DNA of 64,000 bases, from positions 5,580,001 to 5,644,000 of the forward strand of contig NZ_LR134356.1 in the NCBI RefSeq assembly GCF_900637195.1, in the 5' to 3' direction. How positions within the stretch are numbered: the stretch's first letter is position 1; each line of letters starts with the position of its first letter. The position numbers were made by a program, and so were the translations under genes. Under the pieces are notes generated by a model. It saw only the letters and a program-made list of their open reading frames with translations, was not told the DNA's origin and searched no databases. The stretch is from Mycolicibacterium aurum. GTDB lineage: Bacteria; Actinomycetota; Actinomycetes; Mycobacteriales; Mycobacteriaceae. Shown in pieces: positions 23,590-32,043 of this stretch.

Positions 23590-25485
23590 CTACGGGGTGA
23601 CGATGTTGAAGTTCGGATCCGGCTTGTCCAGTACCGACACCAGGGACGTCAGAACTGTCGCGTCACCAGCGATCTCCAGCCCCGGCGACGAGTTGTCCCC
23701 CGCCGCCAGGCTGAGCAGCCGCAGCTTGGTGGCCAATCTGATGGTCGCGTGCGCGGTCGACTCTTCGGCAGCCACCTTGCGGTAGACGAGCACTCCGTTG
23801 CGCAGCGTCAGCCGATAGTTGGCAGCCGTGTCGAGGAACGTGACGTCGATGACGAGGTCGAGATCCCATGCACGGGGTCCGTTCACGCTGATCGCCAGCA
23901 CGTCGAACATCTGCTCCGGGGACAGTTGACCCACCATGGACGTGGAGTTCGCCTGCACCGGTGTGCCGAAGTTGCCCTCCCGCAATTCGGTGGCGCCACC
24001 GAGGAAGAAGTTCCGCCACGTCGCGGTCTCGGCACCGTAGGCCAGCTGCTCTAGTGTGTCGGCGTAGAGCGTGCGCGCCCCGGCGTGGTTCTCGTCGGTG
24101 AAAATGGCGTGGTCGAGAAGGGTTACTGCCCAGCGGAAGTCACCCTCGTCGAAGGCACTCTGCGCCAGCTCGACGACGCGGTCGATGCCTCCCATCGCTG
24201 CGACGTAACGCGGACCGATCGCCTCGGGCGGGTGGGGCCACAGCCGCGCCGGATTGCCGTCGAACCAGCCCATGTAGCGCTGGTAGACCGCCTTGACGTT
24301 GTGGCTCACCGACCCGTAGTAGCCGCGCGCATGCCACGCCTGATCCAGCGCCGGGGGCATGGCGAAGGTCTCGGCGATCTCGATTCCGGTGAACCCCTGG
24401 TTCAGCTGGCGCAGGGTCTGGTCGTGCAGGTATGCGTACAAATCCCTTTGTAGAGAGAGGAATTCGATGATCCTCTCCTTGCCCCAGGTGGGCCAGTGAT
24501 GCGAGGCGAACACCACGTCGGCCCGGTCGGAGAACGTGTCGATGGCCTCGGTCAGGTACCCCGCCCAGCCGTGCGGGTCGCGCACCAGCGCACCCCGCAG
24601 CGTCAGGAGGTTGTGCAGGTTGTGGGTCGCGTTCTCGGCCATGCACAACGCCCGGAAGCGAGGGAAGTAGAAATGCATCTCCGCCGGCGCCTCGGTGCCC
24701 GGCGCCATCTGGAACTCGATCTCCACTCCGTCGATCGTGTGTGTCTCGCCCGTCTCTCGGATGTCGATGGTCGGCACGATGATCGCGACCTCGCCGGTGG
24801 ACGGGGTCTGGCCCAGCCCGCAGCCCACCTGACCCTGCGGTCCGCGCTCCAGCGTCGTGCCGTACATGTAGGCGGCGCGCCGGGTCATCGCCGTCCCGGC
24901 GTAGACGTTCTCCTGCACAGCGTGCGCAGTGAACCCCTCCGGTGCCAGCACCGCGACCTTGCCCGCGTCGACGTCGGCCTGCGACGTCACGCCCAGCACA
25001 CCCCCGAAGTGGTCGACGTGGCTGTGGGTATAAATAACCGCGCTCACCGTCCTGTCTCCCCGATGCTCGCGGTAGAGCGCGAGGGCGGCGGCGGCCACCT
25101 CGGTGGACACCAGCGGATCGATGACGATGACACCGGTGTCACCCTCGACAAAGGTGATGTTCGACAGGTCGAATCCGCGCACCTGGTAGATGCCCTCGAC
25201 CACCTCGTACAACCCCTGCTTGGCAGCCAGCGTCGACTGCCGCCACAGGCTGGGGTGAACCGAAGTCGGCGCATCGCCGGTGAGGAACGCGTAGACGTCG
25301 TTGTCCCAGACCACCCGCCCGTCCGCAGCCTTGATGACGCACGGCTGCTGCGCGGCGATGAATCCGCGGTCGGCGTCGGCGAAATCCCGGGTGTCGGAGA
25401 ACGGGAGGGTGGTCAGATGCGCGCGGTGAGCAGCTTCGATGGTTTCCGTGGGCGTCTTGCTGTCCATGTCTGCAGAGATTGCCAC
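23590..25485 (-). CDS. Linear primary alkylsulfatase (SdsA1-type metallo-beta-lactamase)
   Basis: A 631-residue enzyme that hydrolyses alkyl sulfates such as SDS to alcohol and sulfate. The dizinc site begins with THSHVDHFGG (His154, His156, Asp158, His159) and continues with AENATHNLHNLLTLRG and DVVFASHHWPTWG. Then come the helical alkylsulfatase dimerisation domain (~380-510) and a C-terminal SCP2-like domain (~530-631). No signal peptide is visible, so it may act inside the cell. Alternative start ATG 25467 (MDSKTPTE). It corresponds to Rv3762c and overlaps nothing; the divergent cupin gene starts 32 bp away. Confidence 0.92.
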   Translation of the reverse strand: MAISADMDSKTPTETIEAAHRAHLTTLPFSDTRDFADADRGFIAAQQPCVIKAADGRVVWDNDVYAFLTGDAPTSVHPSLWRQSTLAAKQGLYEVVEGIYQVRGFDLSNITFVEGDTGVIVIDPLVSTEVAAAALALYREHRGDRTVSAVIYTHSHVDHFGGVLGVTSQADVDAGKVAVLAPEGFTAHAVQENVYAGTAMTRRAAYMYGTTLERGPQGQVGCGLGQTPSTGEVAIIVPTIDIRETGETHTIDGVEIEFQMAPGTEAPAEMHFYFPRFRALCMAENATHNLHNLLTLRGALVRDPHGWAGYLTEAIDTFSDRADVVFASHHWPTWGKERIIEFLSLQRDLYAYLHDQTLRQLNQGFTGIEIAETFAMPPALDQAWHARGYYGSVSHNVKAVYQRYMGWFDGNPARLWPHPPEAIGPRYVAAMGGIDRVVELAQSAFDEGDFRWAVTLLDHAIFTDENHAGARTLYADTLEQLAYGAETATWRNFFLGGATELREGNFGTPVQANSTSMVGQLSPEQMFDVLAISVNGPRAWDLDLVIDVTFLDTAANYRLTLRNGVLVYRKVAAEESTAHATIRLATKLRLLSLAAGDNSSPGLEIAGDATVLTSLVSVLDKPDPNFNIVTP

Positions 25486-25517
25486 GAAGCGGCACTCCGC
25501 GGTGCTTGACTGACGTA

Positions 25518-26069
25518 ATGGATACCCGCCGAGTCGTCACCGGACACGATGAGTCCGGCAAGTCCGTTTTCGTCAGCGACGAGGTTGTCGCGCCCCGCAA
25601 GCCGGTGCTGCTGCCCGGTTCCGAGTTCACCATGCTGTGGGGCGGCGACGAGACACCGCACTTTCCCGACGACGGGTCGATGCCCAACTGGCACACCTAC
25701 TTTCCGCCGGTCGGTGGTTTCCGTTTCTCGATGTTCACGTTGCCGCCCGGCACCGCAACGGCCAGGACGGACGACCTCAGCACAGAACAGGCGATCGCCG
25801 ACGGCGAGGAGAAGCTGCCCGGCCTGCTCGGCTATATGGAGCTCGACGACCCCGGCATGCACACCACCGACACCATCGATTTCGAGGTGGTGCTGGAGGG
25901 CACCGTGATCCTCGAGCTCGACGACGGTGCGGAGGTGACGCTGCGCCCGGGTGACACCGTCGTGCAGAACGGCACCCGGCACCGCTGGCGCAACCCGGGT
26001 GACGTTCCGGCCCGGCTCGCACTGTTCGTGTGCGGCGCCGAGCACGACAAGGTCACTCGCCCCGGCTGA
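25518..26069 (+). CDS. Cupin domain protein
   Basis: A 183-residue protein with a double-stranded beta-helix (cupin_2) in its second half: TIDFEVVLEGTVILELDDG then EVTLRPGDTVVQNGTRH, with the metal-binding His and Glu partly recognisable. Cupins of this size may be dioxygenases, isomerases or sensors; none is indicated. ATG 25518 is chosen; the longer frame from 25479 overlaps the alkylsulfatase start. Divergent arrangement suggests a link with alkylsulfatase regulation or metabolism. Confidence 0.8.
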   Translation: MDTRRVVTGHDESGKSVFVSDEVVAPRKPVLLPGSEFTMLWGGDETPHFPDDGSMPNWHTYFPPVGGFRFSMFTLPPGTATARTDDLSTEQAIADGEEKLPGLLGYMELDDPGMHTTDTIDFEVVLEGTVILELDDGAEVTLRPGDTVVQNGTRHRWRNPGDVPARLALFVCGAEHDKVTRPG

Positions 26070-26194
26070 GCCACTGCTGTGCGCGGCGCTTCGACGCGCG
26101 CGACCGCCGGGCGTACACGTGCCCACCCCAGACCCTCGCGGCGGGGCGAAATTGGCGCACGGACCCCCTCCGGACGGCCCATAGGCTGCTTGCC

Positions 26195-26833
26195 GTGGAC
26201 GGTTCGGTCGAGGTCGTGGTGTCGGAATTGCACGCGGGAGCCGAGCGGCTGCGCGACGCCGGACAGCGGCTGCAGGACGGGCTGTCCAGCGTGGACCTGG
26301 AGACTCGGCAGCTGCTCGGTTCGGGTTGGAAAGGTGACGCGGCGTCGGCGTACCTGCCCGCGTGGGACCAGTGGCACACCGGAGCCGGCCAGGTCGTGCG
26401 AGGCCTGCAGACCATGGCGGACCTGCTGAACCTCGCGGGCAAGGAGTACGCCAAGACCGACCAGCAGTCCGGCGACGCGCTCAACGCGACGATGCAGACC
26501 GGCGGCGGTGGCGGGAACCCGGGTTTGGCGGCGTCGCCGGCGGTTTCGGCCTCGGGTGGTGCGGCTACGCCGACCCCCGAGTCGCTCACGGGGTTGGCCC
26601 AGATGATGGACCTCGAACGGCTGGGATCGGTCGCGGAGTCCGCGCAATCGGCTCCGCAGCAGCTGGGCGGCGTCCTGCAGCAAGGCGCCCAGCTGGCCGG
26701 TGGATTCGTCGAGCAGGCGTCGTCGATGGTCGAGGGGGCCGCAGCCGGCGGGGACACTCATGGCGGGGTGGTGCCGAACCCCGAACCGCAGTCCGAAGTC
26801 GATCGCGATGCGAAGCACAAGGATGAGCCATGA
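26195..26833 (+). CDS. WXG100-family ESX substrate (EsxF-like), long form
   Basis: A 212-residue protein starting at GTG 26195. Residues 1-~95 are a WXG100 helical hairpin with Trp45-Lys-Gly47 in GSGWKGDAAS and a C-terminal secretion motif Y85-A-K-T-D89 (YxxxD). A Gly/Ala/Pro-rich linker and a ~70-residue amphipathic C-terminal extension ending in Asp/Lys follow, longer than ordinary Esx proteins. It overlaps the next WXG100 gene by 4 bp. With that partner and the TNT toxin it mirrors the esxF-esxE-cpnT order in M. tuberculosis; it is probably a secretion partner of the toxin. Confidence 0.82.
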   Translation: MDGSVEVVVSELHAGAERLRDAGQRLQDGLSSVDLETRQLLGSGWKGDAASAYLPAWDQWHTGAGQVVRGLQTMADLLNLAGKEYAKTDQQSGDALNATMQTGGGGGNPGLAASPAVSASGGAATPTPESLTGLAQMMDLERLGSVAESAQSAPQQLGGVLQQGAQLAGGFVEQASSMVEGAAAGGDTHGGVVPNPEPQSEVDRDAKHKDEP

Positions 26834-27120
26834 GCGGCCTGGTGGTCGACTTCGATGCGCTGCGCGCCGCGATCACGCACATGGAGGAGTTCGGTCGCGA
26901 GGTCACCGAATGCCTCGACGACATCTCGTACGCGATGACGACGCTGCGTGGCTCGTGGGAGGGCGCCGCGTCGGATGCGCAGACGCAGGCCCAGAAGCAG
27001 TGGGAGACCGGCGCCGAGCAGATGAAGGAAGCGCTCACCGCCCTGCAGAAGGTCGCCGACACCGCGCACAAGAACTACACCGACGCCGTCGCCAAGAACG
27101 GTCAGATGTGGCAGGCATGA
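26830..27120 (+). CDS. WXG100-family ESX protein (EsxE-like)
   Basis: A 96-residue Esx protein with the W-x-G turn at Trp43-Glu-Gly45 (LRGSWEGAASD) between two helices, matching the family length. No YxxxD is seen at its end, as expected if its partner supplies the secretion signal in the heterodimer. ATGA overlap with the preceding gene and 18 bp to the toxin gene indicate one operon. Confidence 0.88.
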   Translation: MSGLVVDFDALRAAITHMEEFGREVTECLDDISYAMTTLRGSWEGAASDAQTQAQKQWETGAEQMKEALTALQKVADTAHKNYTDAVAKNGQMWQA

Positions 27121-27138
27121 CCATCGGGGGATCACACA

Positions 27139-29742
27139 GTGCGGATCGAGGTTGACCCGGAGGCGCTGATCGCCGCGGGTCAGCAGACCGGTGCAATCGG
27201 CGCACAGTTGGCTCGGCTGTCGGATGCGCTGGGCGCGGCGCTCGGCGGCGGCATCTCCTCCGGCATGGATCCGGCGGGGATGAACTTCGGCCTGAAGTAC
27301 GGCCGCCAGGCCGGCGAGTTCACCTCAGCGGTCGCCGACGCGGCCAACGCCTTCGCGTCGGTGGGAATGCTGTTGCAGGCCACCGGCTACAACTACCGCA
27401 ACGCCGATGCCGCCGCGACGATCGGCGGTCCGGGCCCCTCGGGCGGCCTCGGTGCCGAGCCCGGCAAAACCTTGCCCGCGCACGTGCCCGCCGGCCCCAA
27501 CGGCGTCACCGTCCCGCCGCCGGACAAGTGGTATCTCATCCAACCGTTCCTGCAGGTGCTGCCGGGGATCGGCTTCTTCTCCGGGGCTGCGATGACCTGG
27601 CCGTCGGGCAACGCCGCGATCATGGGCGTGACCGCGGCGCAGTGGCGCAACTTTGCCACCGGGTTCGCGCTGATCGAGCCGCAGATGAGCGGGATCAACA
27701 GCGTCGTCGGCGCCCAGCAGATCCCCGAGGGCGCGGCGATGACGACCGCGCTGGAAAGCCTGGGCACCGCGATCTCGTCGCTGGCCGAGGTGTCCAACTC
27801 TGTCGCACAGTCGATTACGGACTTCGCCTCGGGCGTGCAGGCGACCCAGGACGCGATCCGGCGGATACTCGACCGGCTGTCGATCGACGGCCTGTGGGAC
27901 ACCGTCAAGGGAGTCTTCACCGGTGAGGCCGACGACATCCTGCGCGAAGTCGCCCACGACGTCAGCGCGGTGCTGGACAACTTCCAGCAGCAGGTCAAGG
28001 GCATCGTCGGCTTGCTCGACGAACTCACCGGCGTGATCGCAGACGCGGCGACCGCCTTCCAGAAGTGGATCCGCCCGATCCTGGTGCAGAACTTCGGCGA
28101 GGGTGTGGGCAACCGACTTGCCGACGCGGTGACGTTGTACACCGACATTCAGGTGGGCGCGGTGACCGGGTTGATCGGCACCGTGTCCGGGGTCGTGGCG
28201 ATGGCCGACCCCGATACCTGGAAGGGCATGGCCGAGATGGCACTGTCGGTGGCCAAGGACCCGTCGACGCTGCCCGGGGTGCTGGCCACCATGGGCAAGG
28301 AGTTCGTCGCCTGGGACAAATGGTCCGGCGATCAACCCGGCCGAGCCGCGGGCGAGGCGGCGTTCAACATCGGCTCGCTGTTCGTGCCCGGCGGTGCGCT
28401 GTCGAAGACGGGCAGCGTCGCCAAGGGCTTGAACCTCAGCAGGCACGTGCTCGACGAGGGACGGCTGCCCAAGCTCGGCGAGCTGGGTAGCTGGACCCGC
28501 GGGGCGCCCAATGCCATTGAGCCACCGCATGTTCCGGAGTTCCATCCCGGCGGCGGTGTGCCGCCCCTGCGGCCCGAGGGAATTCCCGGCGGCGCAGGCC
28601 CCGGTGCACCGGGGACGGGTGCGGCACCGAGCGGGTCGGCGCCGTCCGGTGGCTCACCGTCGGGCAACGGGCCGTCGGGCAACGGCCCGTCGGGAGGGGG
28701 CCCGCGTCCTGGTGAGCCGTCAGCGCCGGCCGCTCGGCCGTCAGGTGCCGGCGCGGAGGGCGATGCCGGGCCACGCGCGCCGCTCGACGCGGGACGAGGC
28801 GCCTCGCCGGGTCCGGCGGCGACGCCGGCGCACGGGCCCGCAGATCCGCCAGTCACACCTGGCGGCAGTGCGCCGGGAGAGGACGATCATTCGCAGTACT
28901 CGTCCATGTCGGGAGTCAGCGAACAAGATGCGTCACGCTCAGCCGGTGATTCCCCCTCATCGGACGACAATCCGTCGCTGTTGGAGCAGGGGCCTTCACA
29001 ACACTCGAACGACACCGATAGCTCCGCAACGCGTGGCCCAAATGACCACCAACACATCAATGGGGACTCGGAGAGCGACACTGATCAGTACCACCCCGCA
29101 ACGCATCCAGAGAACCATCCGGGTGCTCCGGACCATTACCACCCTGATGGAACATCGGTCGCCACTGACCACCTGGCACATCCACAGGCCGATCTGTTAG
29201 ACGCGGGGTTGATCGACGACGCGGCGAACAGTCCGACTCGCATCAGCGACGCATTGTCCCCCGGCCTACCAAGCTCAGACCCAGAGGTGCAACGGTTGAT
29301 ACCCGACTCGTACGACCCCCACGGCGGCCAGTCCGCTGAGGATTGGAATCGCGAATACTGGCCTACCGGGGAAACCGATATGCACGGGAATCCTGTGCTT
29401 GTCTGGCCGGACCCCCAAGATCATCCCCAGGGATTCCTCACTCCCGAGTCGCGTGAAGCAGTCGTCCTCGAACCGGGCGATACGTTCGACCGATTCGGCC
29501 CAGGCTTCGGAAGGTTCGGCTCCCCGGTCGACACCGACTTCGCACGCCGCGGCCTACCACCGCTGAGCCTCGACGCCGGTTACCACCGCTACGAGGTAGT
29601 CCGGCCAATACCTATCTGGCAAGGCCCCATTGCGCCGGCGATGGCCCAGTCAGGAGGAGGCATTCAGTACTATTTTCCGCATGCGATCGTTGACTTGCTC
29701 AACGCCGGCTATCTGAGGGAGATCCACTTTGAACGTGAATGA
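27139..29742 (+). CDS. CpnT-like ESX effector with C-terminal TNT (NAD+ glycohydrolase) toxin domain
   Basis: An 867-residue polymorphic toxin starting at GTG 27139. Residues 1-~440 are a helical WXG/EspC-like secretion and channel-type region (MRIEVDPEALIAAGQQTGAIG...). Residues ~440-~720 are a Pro/Gly/Ser-rich, then Asp/His/Ser-rich linker with 15-bp DNA repeats. Residues ~750-867 are a TNT domain: FDRFGPGFGRFGSPV, LDAGYHRYEVVRPIP, SGGGIQYYFP and LLNAGYLREI. Arg785, His816 and Gln843 correspond by alignment to the residues reported as essential in the M. tuberculosis necrotizing toxin, so NAD+ hydrolysis is likely. A toxin fusion of this kind needs an immunity protein; the next ORF is the candidate. 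The DNA becomes visibly AT-richer from ~28.9 kb on. Confidence 0.9.
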   Translation: MRIEVDPEALIAAGQQTGAIGAQLARLSDALGAALGGGISSGMDPAGMNFGLKYGRQAGEFTSAVADAANAFASVGMLLQATGYNYRNADAAATIGGPGPSGGLGAEPGKTLPAHVPAGPNGVTVPPPDKWYLIQPFLQVLPGIGFFSGAAMTWPSGNAAIMGVTAAQWRNFATGFALIEPQMSGINSVVGAQQIPEGAAMTTALESLGTAISSLAEVSNSVAQSITDFASGVQATQDAIRRILDRLSIDGLWDTVKGVFTGEADDILREVAHDVSAVLDNFQQQVKGIVGLLDELTGVIADAATAFQKWIRPILVQNFGEGVGNRLADAVTLYTDIQVGAVTGLIGTVSGVVAMADPDTWKGMAEMALSVAKDPSTLPGVLATMGKEFVAWDKWSGDQPGRAAGEAAFNIGSLFVPGGALSKTGSVAKGLNLSRHVLDEGRLPKLGELGSWTRGAPNAIEPPHVPEFHPGGGVPPLRPEGIPGGAGPGAPGTGAAPSGSAPSGGSPSGNGPSGNGPSGGGPRPGEPSAPAARPSGAGAEGDAGPRAPLDAGRGASPGPAATPAHGPADPPVTPGGSAPGEDDHSQYSSMSGVSEQDASRSAGDSPSSDDNPSLLEQGPSQHSNDTDSSATRGPNDHQHINGDSESDTDQYHPATHPENHPGAPDHYHPDGTSVATDHLAHPQADLLDAGLIDDAANSPTRISDALSPGLPSSDPEVQRLIPDSYDPHGGQSAEDWNREYWPTGETDMHGNPVLVWPDPQDHPQGFLTPESREAVVLEPGDTFDRFGPGFGRFGSPVDTDFARRGLPPLSLDAGYHRYEVVRPIPIWQGPIAPAMAQSGGGIQYYFPHAIVDLLNAGYLREIHFERE

Positions 29743-29989
29743 GCTCGGGCGAACTCTAGAAAAGATCGGCATATCAAAGCAGGTTCTAGCGCTAGGTGGC
29801 AGGGCCGAATATTCGTGGTGCGTCGAACCCAGTCCCGATGGAATGTGGGAAGTGTATTGGTACGAACGCGGAAACAAGGAGGGCTTGGTTCGATTGGCGA
29901 CTGAATCCGACGCTTGCTTCCAACTGTTGGGGCGACTTGCATACAGCCAGCTGTTGGCAGGAGCCATCGTCACCGCAGCCAGAGATTGA
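29729..29989 (+). CDS. Candidate TNT immunity protein (IFT-like role)
   Basis: An 86-residue protein beginning inside the last codons of the toxin gene (TTG 29729, six bases after GGGAGA; GTG 29735 is the alternative). The sequence NELGRTLEKIGISKQVLALGG then EYSWCVEPSPDGMWEVYWY is a compact alpha/beta protein without signal peptide, as expected for a cytosolic antitoxin. Direct overlap with the toxin is the typical place of an immunity gene, as IFT follows CpnT. I do not recognise sequence similarity to IFT itself. Confidence 0.6.
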   Translation: MNVNELGRTLEKIGISKQVLALGGRAEYSWCVEPSPDGMWEVYWYERGNKEGLVRLATESDACFQLLGRLAYSQLLAGAIVTAARD

Positions 29990-30110
29990 AACTCGAATCA
30001 ACAACAATGATCCAAAATTCTTGCAGCGCACTGCAGTTCCGTCCGCTACGCGCACTAGCTGGACTGACCTGAGAGGTTTGGTACCGCCAGTCGACACGCG
30101 GCCCTTCGCT

Positions 30111-30422
30111 ATGGCGGCATGTACTACGACACCGGAGAAGCGGCATGGGGCATTGCGGCCCGGGTTGTATGAAAGCCGAGAAGGGCAACTCGGCCGGGAG
30201 GTAAACGAGCGGTTTCTCATTCGACACATGGAAACCCGAGTTTCGCGCATCGAGTACGTCCTGCCGCCGGGATTTCATAGTGGCGAGCAACTCGCAACCG
30301 TTCGGCGACTCTCGTTCTCCGTCATGGAGATCAATTCTCTGAAGGAAAATGCGTGGGCGTTCGGCTACGTGCAGCGTGACAATACGTGGATACGTGTGCA
30401 TACGGAGGGCGATGAAGGCTGA
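30111..30422 (+). CDS. Orphan toxin-tail or immunity-like ORF
   Basis: A frame open from before 29796 to 30422; ATG 30111 gives 103 residues, including RFLIRHMETRVSRIEYVLPP and WAFGYVQRDNTWIRVHTE. It has no recognised domain. The DNA is clearly AT-richer than the rest of the window. Its 3' end overlaps the next ORF by 11 bp, and the open frame upstream without a start fits a displaced toxin C-terminal module joined after recombination, or a second immunity gene. The part between 29990 and 30110 carries no other gene. Confidence 0.4.
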   Translation: MAACTTTPEKRHGALRPGLYESREGQLGREVNERFLIRHMETRVSRIEYVLPPGFHSGEQLATVRRLSFSVMEINSLKENAWAFGYVQRDNTWIRVHTEGDEG

Positions 30423-30813
30423 AGAACTGGCGGACTTTCTCGGTTCAGACATGTTTGCCCGAGGTCTTGAACTCGACGAAATCCGAGACCCCTGGTCTCA
30501 CGGCGATCGACCTGCGTGGGCCATTATCTATCGTCGGCAGGATTGCAAAGTCCAAGTGTGTTGGTCAGCACGAGACGGCGGAATCGACTTCATGCTGGCA
30601 CCGCCGGACGCGGCTAACACCTTCGGTCTGTCGGACCGCACCGGCACGTGGCAGTTCATGCATCTCCTCTCCCGAGCGAGGGACAACCTGGTCACTCCTG
30701 CTGCGAGTGCAAACGACAACGAGTTGATGGCTTGGCTGCGTGAGCTCTTCCGTATTCATTTCGCATCGGCAAGCGAGGCGGTGAATTCGATCCGCCCGCA
30801 CGAGAGTGAATAA
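30412..30813 (+). CDS. Second candidate immunity protein
   Basis: A 133-residue cytosolic protein, ATG 30412 with GGAGGG very close upstream. MKAEELADFLGSDMFARGLEL followed by a beta-rich middle (PAWAIIYRRQDCKVQVCW) and helical C-terminus (ELMAWLRELFRIH) looks like a small alpha/beta immunity protein of the kind stacked behind polymorphic toxins. The family is not recognised. The low G+C content shared with 29.7-30.8 kb suggests transfer as a block. Confidence 0.55.
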   Translation: MKAEELADFLGSDMFARGLELDEIRDPWSHGDRPAWAIIYRRQDCKVQVCWSARDGGIDFMLAPPDAANTFGLSDRTGTWQFMHLLSRARDNLVTPAASANDNELMAWLRELFRIHFASASEAVNSIRPHESE

Positions 30814-30920
30814 CAAAAATGGTGATGGCTTTTGCACGCTGACCGATCATGCACATCACGTCATCGCAGTCGCCAGAGTCGGCTCAACCGGCGTACCCGA
30901 ACTCGTGACACTCTCACCTC

Positions 30921-30992
30921 GTGTCAGCTTCGGTGGCCGACATCATCGCGTCCTACGAGGACCCCAAGGGTCGTCCCTTGTTCGCGGTGTGA
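30921..30992 (+). pseudogene. Short coding-like remnant
   Basis: In the 185-bp gap between the last immunity-like ORF and the TPR gene, the frame from GTG 30921 reads VADIIASYEDPKGRPLFAV and stop. This reads like the end of a real protein, out of context, and may be the 3' scar of a lost gene. No other feature is seen in 30814-30998. Confidence 0.2.
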
Positions 30993-30998
30993 CGTCAG

Positions 30999-31919
30999 CT
31001 ACGAGCCCGTCACAAACCCCAGCACCGTCAAGCCGAACACCCCGAACAACAGCAGCGTCCCTGCGACGTCCGACACCGGGTTCGCGCCCACCGCCGCCGT
31101 CACCACGCCCAGCAATACTGCCAGCGCCACGAACGCCAGTCGCAGACCCAGCAGAAAGCGTTGCCGCACAACAGTGCTGAGCACCGCGCCGGGCACGGAC
31201 CGCACCGCCCACACCAGCGGCACCACCAGCGCCAACCCCAGCACACCGGCGGCGATCCTCGGCAGCACCGTCGGCATTCCATCGTCGTGCGCGGCCATCA
31301 CCACGATCAACGCCACCGCCAGGAACACCACCGACGCCGTCGCCATCCGCAGCACCCGTACCAGCGCCAGCCCGACATTGTCAATCACCAACGGGCGCAA
31401 CGCCGGATTCGCGCGATCGGCCGTCAGTAACCCCCGCACCGCCTGGGTGAGCGTCCCCCACCTCAGGCGGCTCACCGCGAGATTGTGGTGTGCTACTGCG
31501 TGATCGGGCGCAACTCGCAGCGCCTCAAGATACTGCTGTTCAGCGGCTTTCGCACCCCATACCGTGCGGACGATGTCACCGCGCAAGACCAGAGCGTCCG
31601 GGTTGGTGGGCTCCAGCCGCAGCGCGTCGTCGACGGCCGCCAACGCCTGCTGATCCTGCCGCGACTCGTGCAGCAGGCTGGCATACGTGTACAGCGCGAG
31701 CGGCGACCGCGGGTGCTCGCTGACCAGACGCCACGCCATCGACAGTGCGTCAGCGAGACGCCCCTGCCCGTGCAACGCGAGCGCATACAGCCGCATCGCA
31801 TGCTCATGGGACGGCTCGACGGTCAACACGGACCATGCCGCCGACGCCGCCGCCCCGTAGTCTTTGGCGCCGAGGCTCGCCTGGGCGGAGGCCGTCATCG
31901 TCGTAACGTCGGACATCAC
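30999..31919 (-). CDS. Tetratricopeptide-repeat membrane protein
   Basis: A 306-residue protein. Residues ~10-160 hold TPR units (AASAAWSVLTVEPSHEHAMRLYALAL, ADALSMAWRLVSEHPRSPLALYTYASLL, ALRLEPTNPDALVLRGDIV). Residues ~185-306 have four to five hydrophobic helices. TPR plus a C-terminal membrane domain suggests a protein-interaction scaffold at the membrane. It lies directly behind the toxin-immunity block but on the opposite strand; a functional link is open. ATG 31916 is an equivalent start. Confidence 0.78.
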   Translation of the reverse strand: MMSDVTTMTASAQASLGAKDYGAAASAAWSVLTVEPSHEHAMRLYALALHGQGRLADALSMAWRLVSEHPRSPLALYTYASLLHESRQDQQALAAVDDALRLEPTNPDALVLRGDIVRTVWGAKAAEQQYLEALRVAPDHAVAHHNLAVSRLRWGTLTQAVRGLLTADRANPALRPLVIDNVGLALVRVLRMATASVVFLAVALIVVMAAHDDGMPTVLPRIAAGVLGLALVVPLVWAVRSVPGAVLSTVVRQRFLLGLRLAFVALAVLLGVVTAAVGANPVSDVAGTLLLFGVFGLTVLGFVTGS

Positions 31920-32043
31920 CGGAGAATTTTATCGGCGCGCGCAGGGGGTGCCTCGCACCTCTTGTCGGGCCGCACCCCCGGCGCGGCCCGCACCCGGCAC
32001 GTGAACGTCACTCGTTCGGCATCATCTGCGCTACCGACGCAGG

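Noticed and set aside
28640..28700. Short tandem repeats in the toxin gene considered as a CRISPR-like or mobile repeat
   Set aside because: They encode the Ser-Gly-Asn-Gly-Pro linker in frame; 15-bp units without spacers, a protein low-complexity region only.
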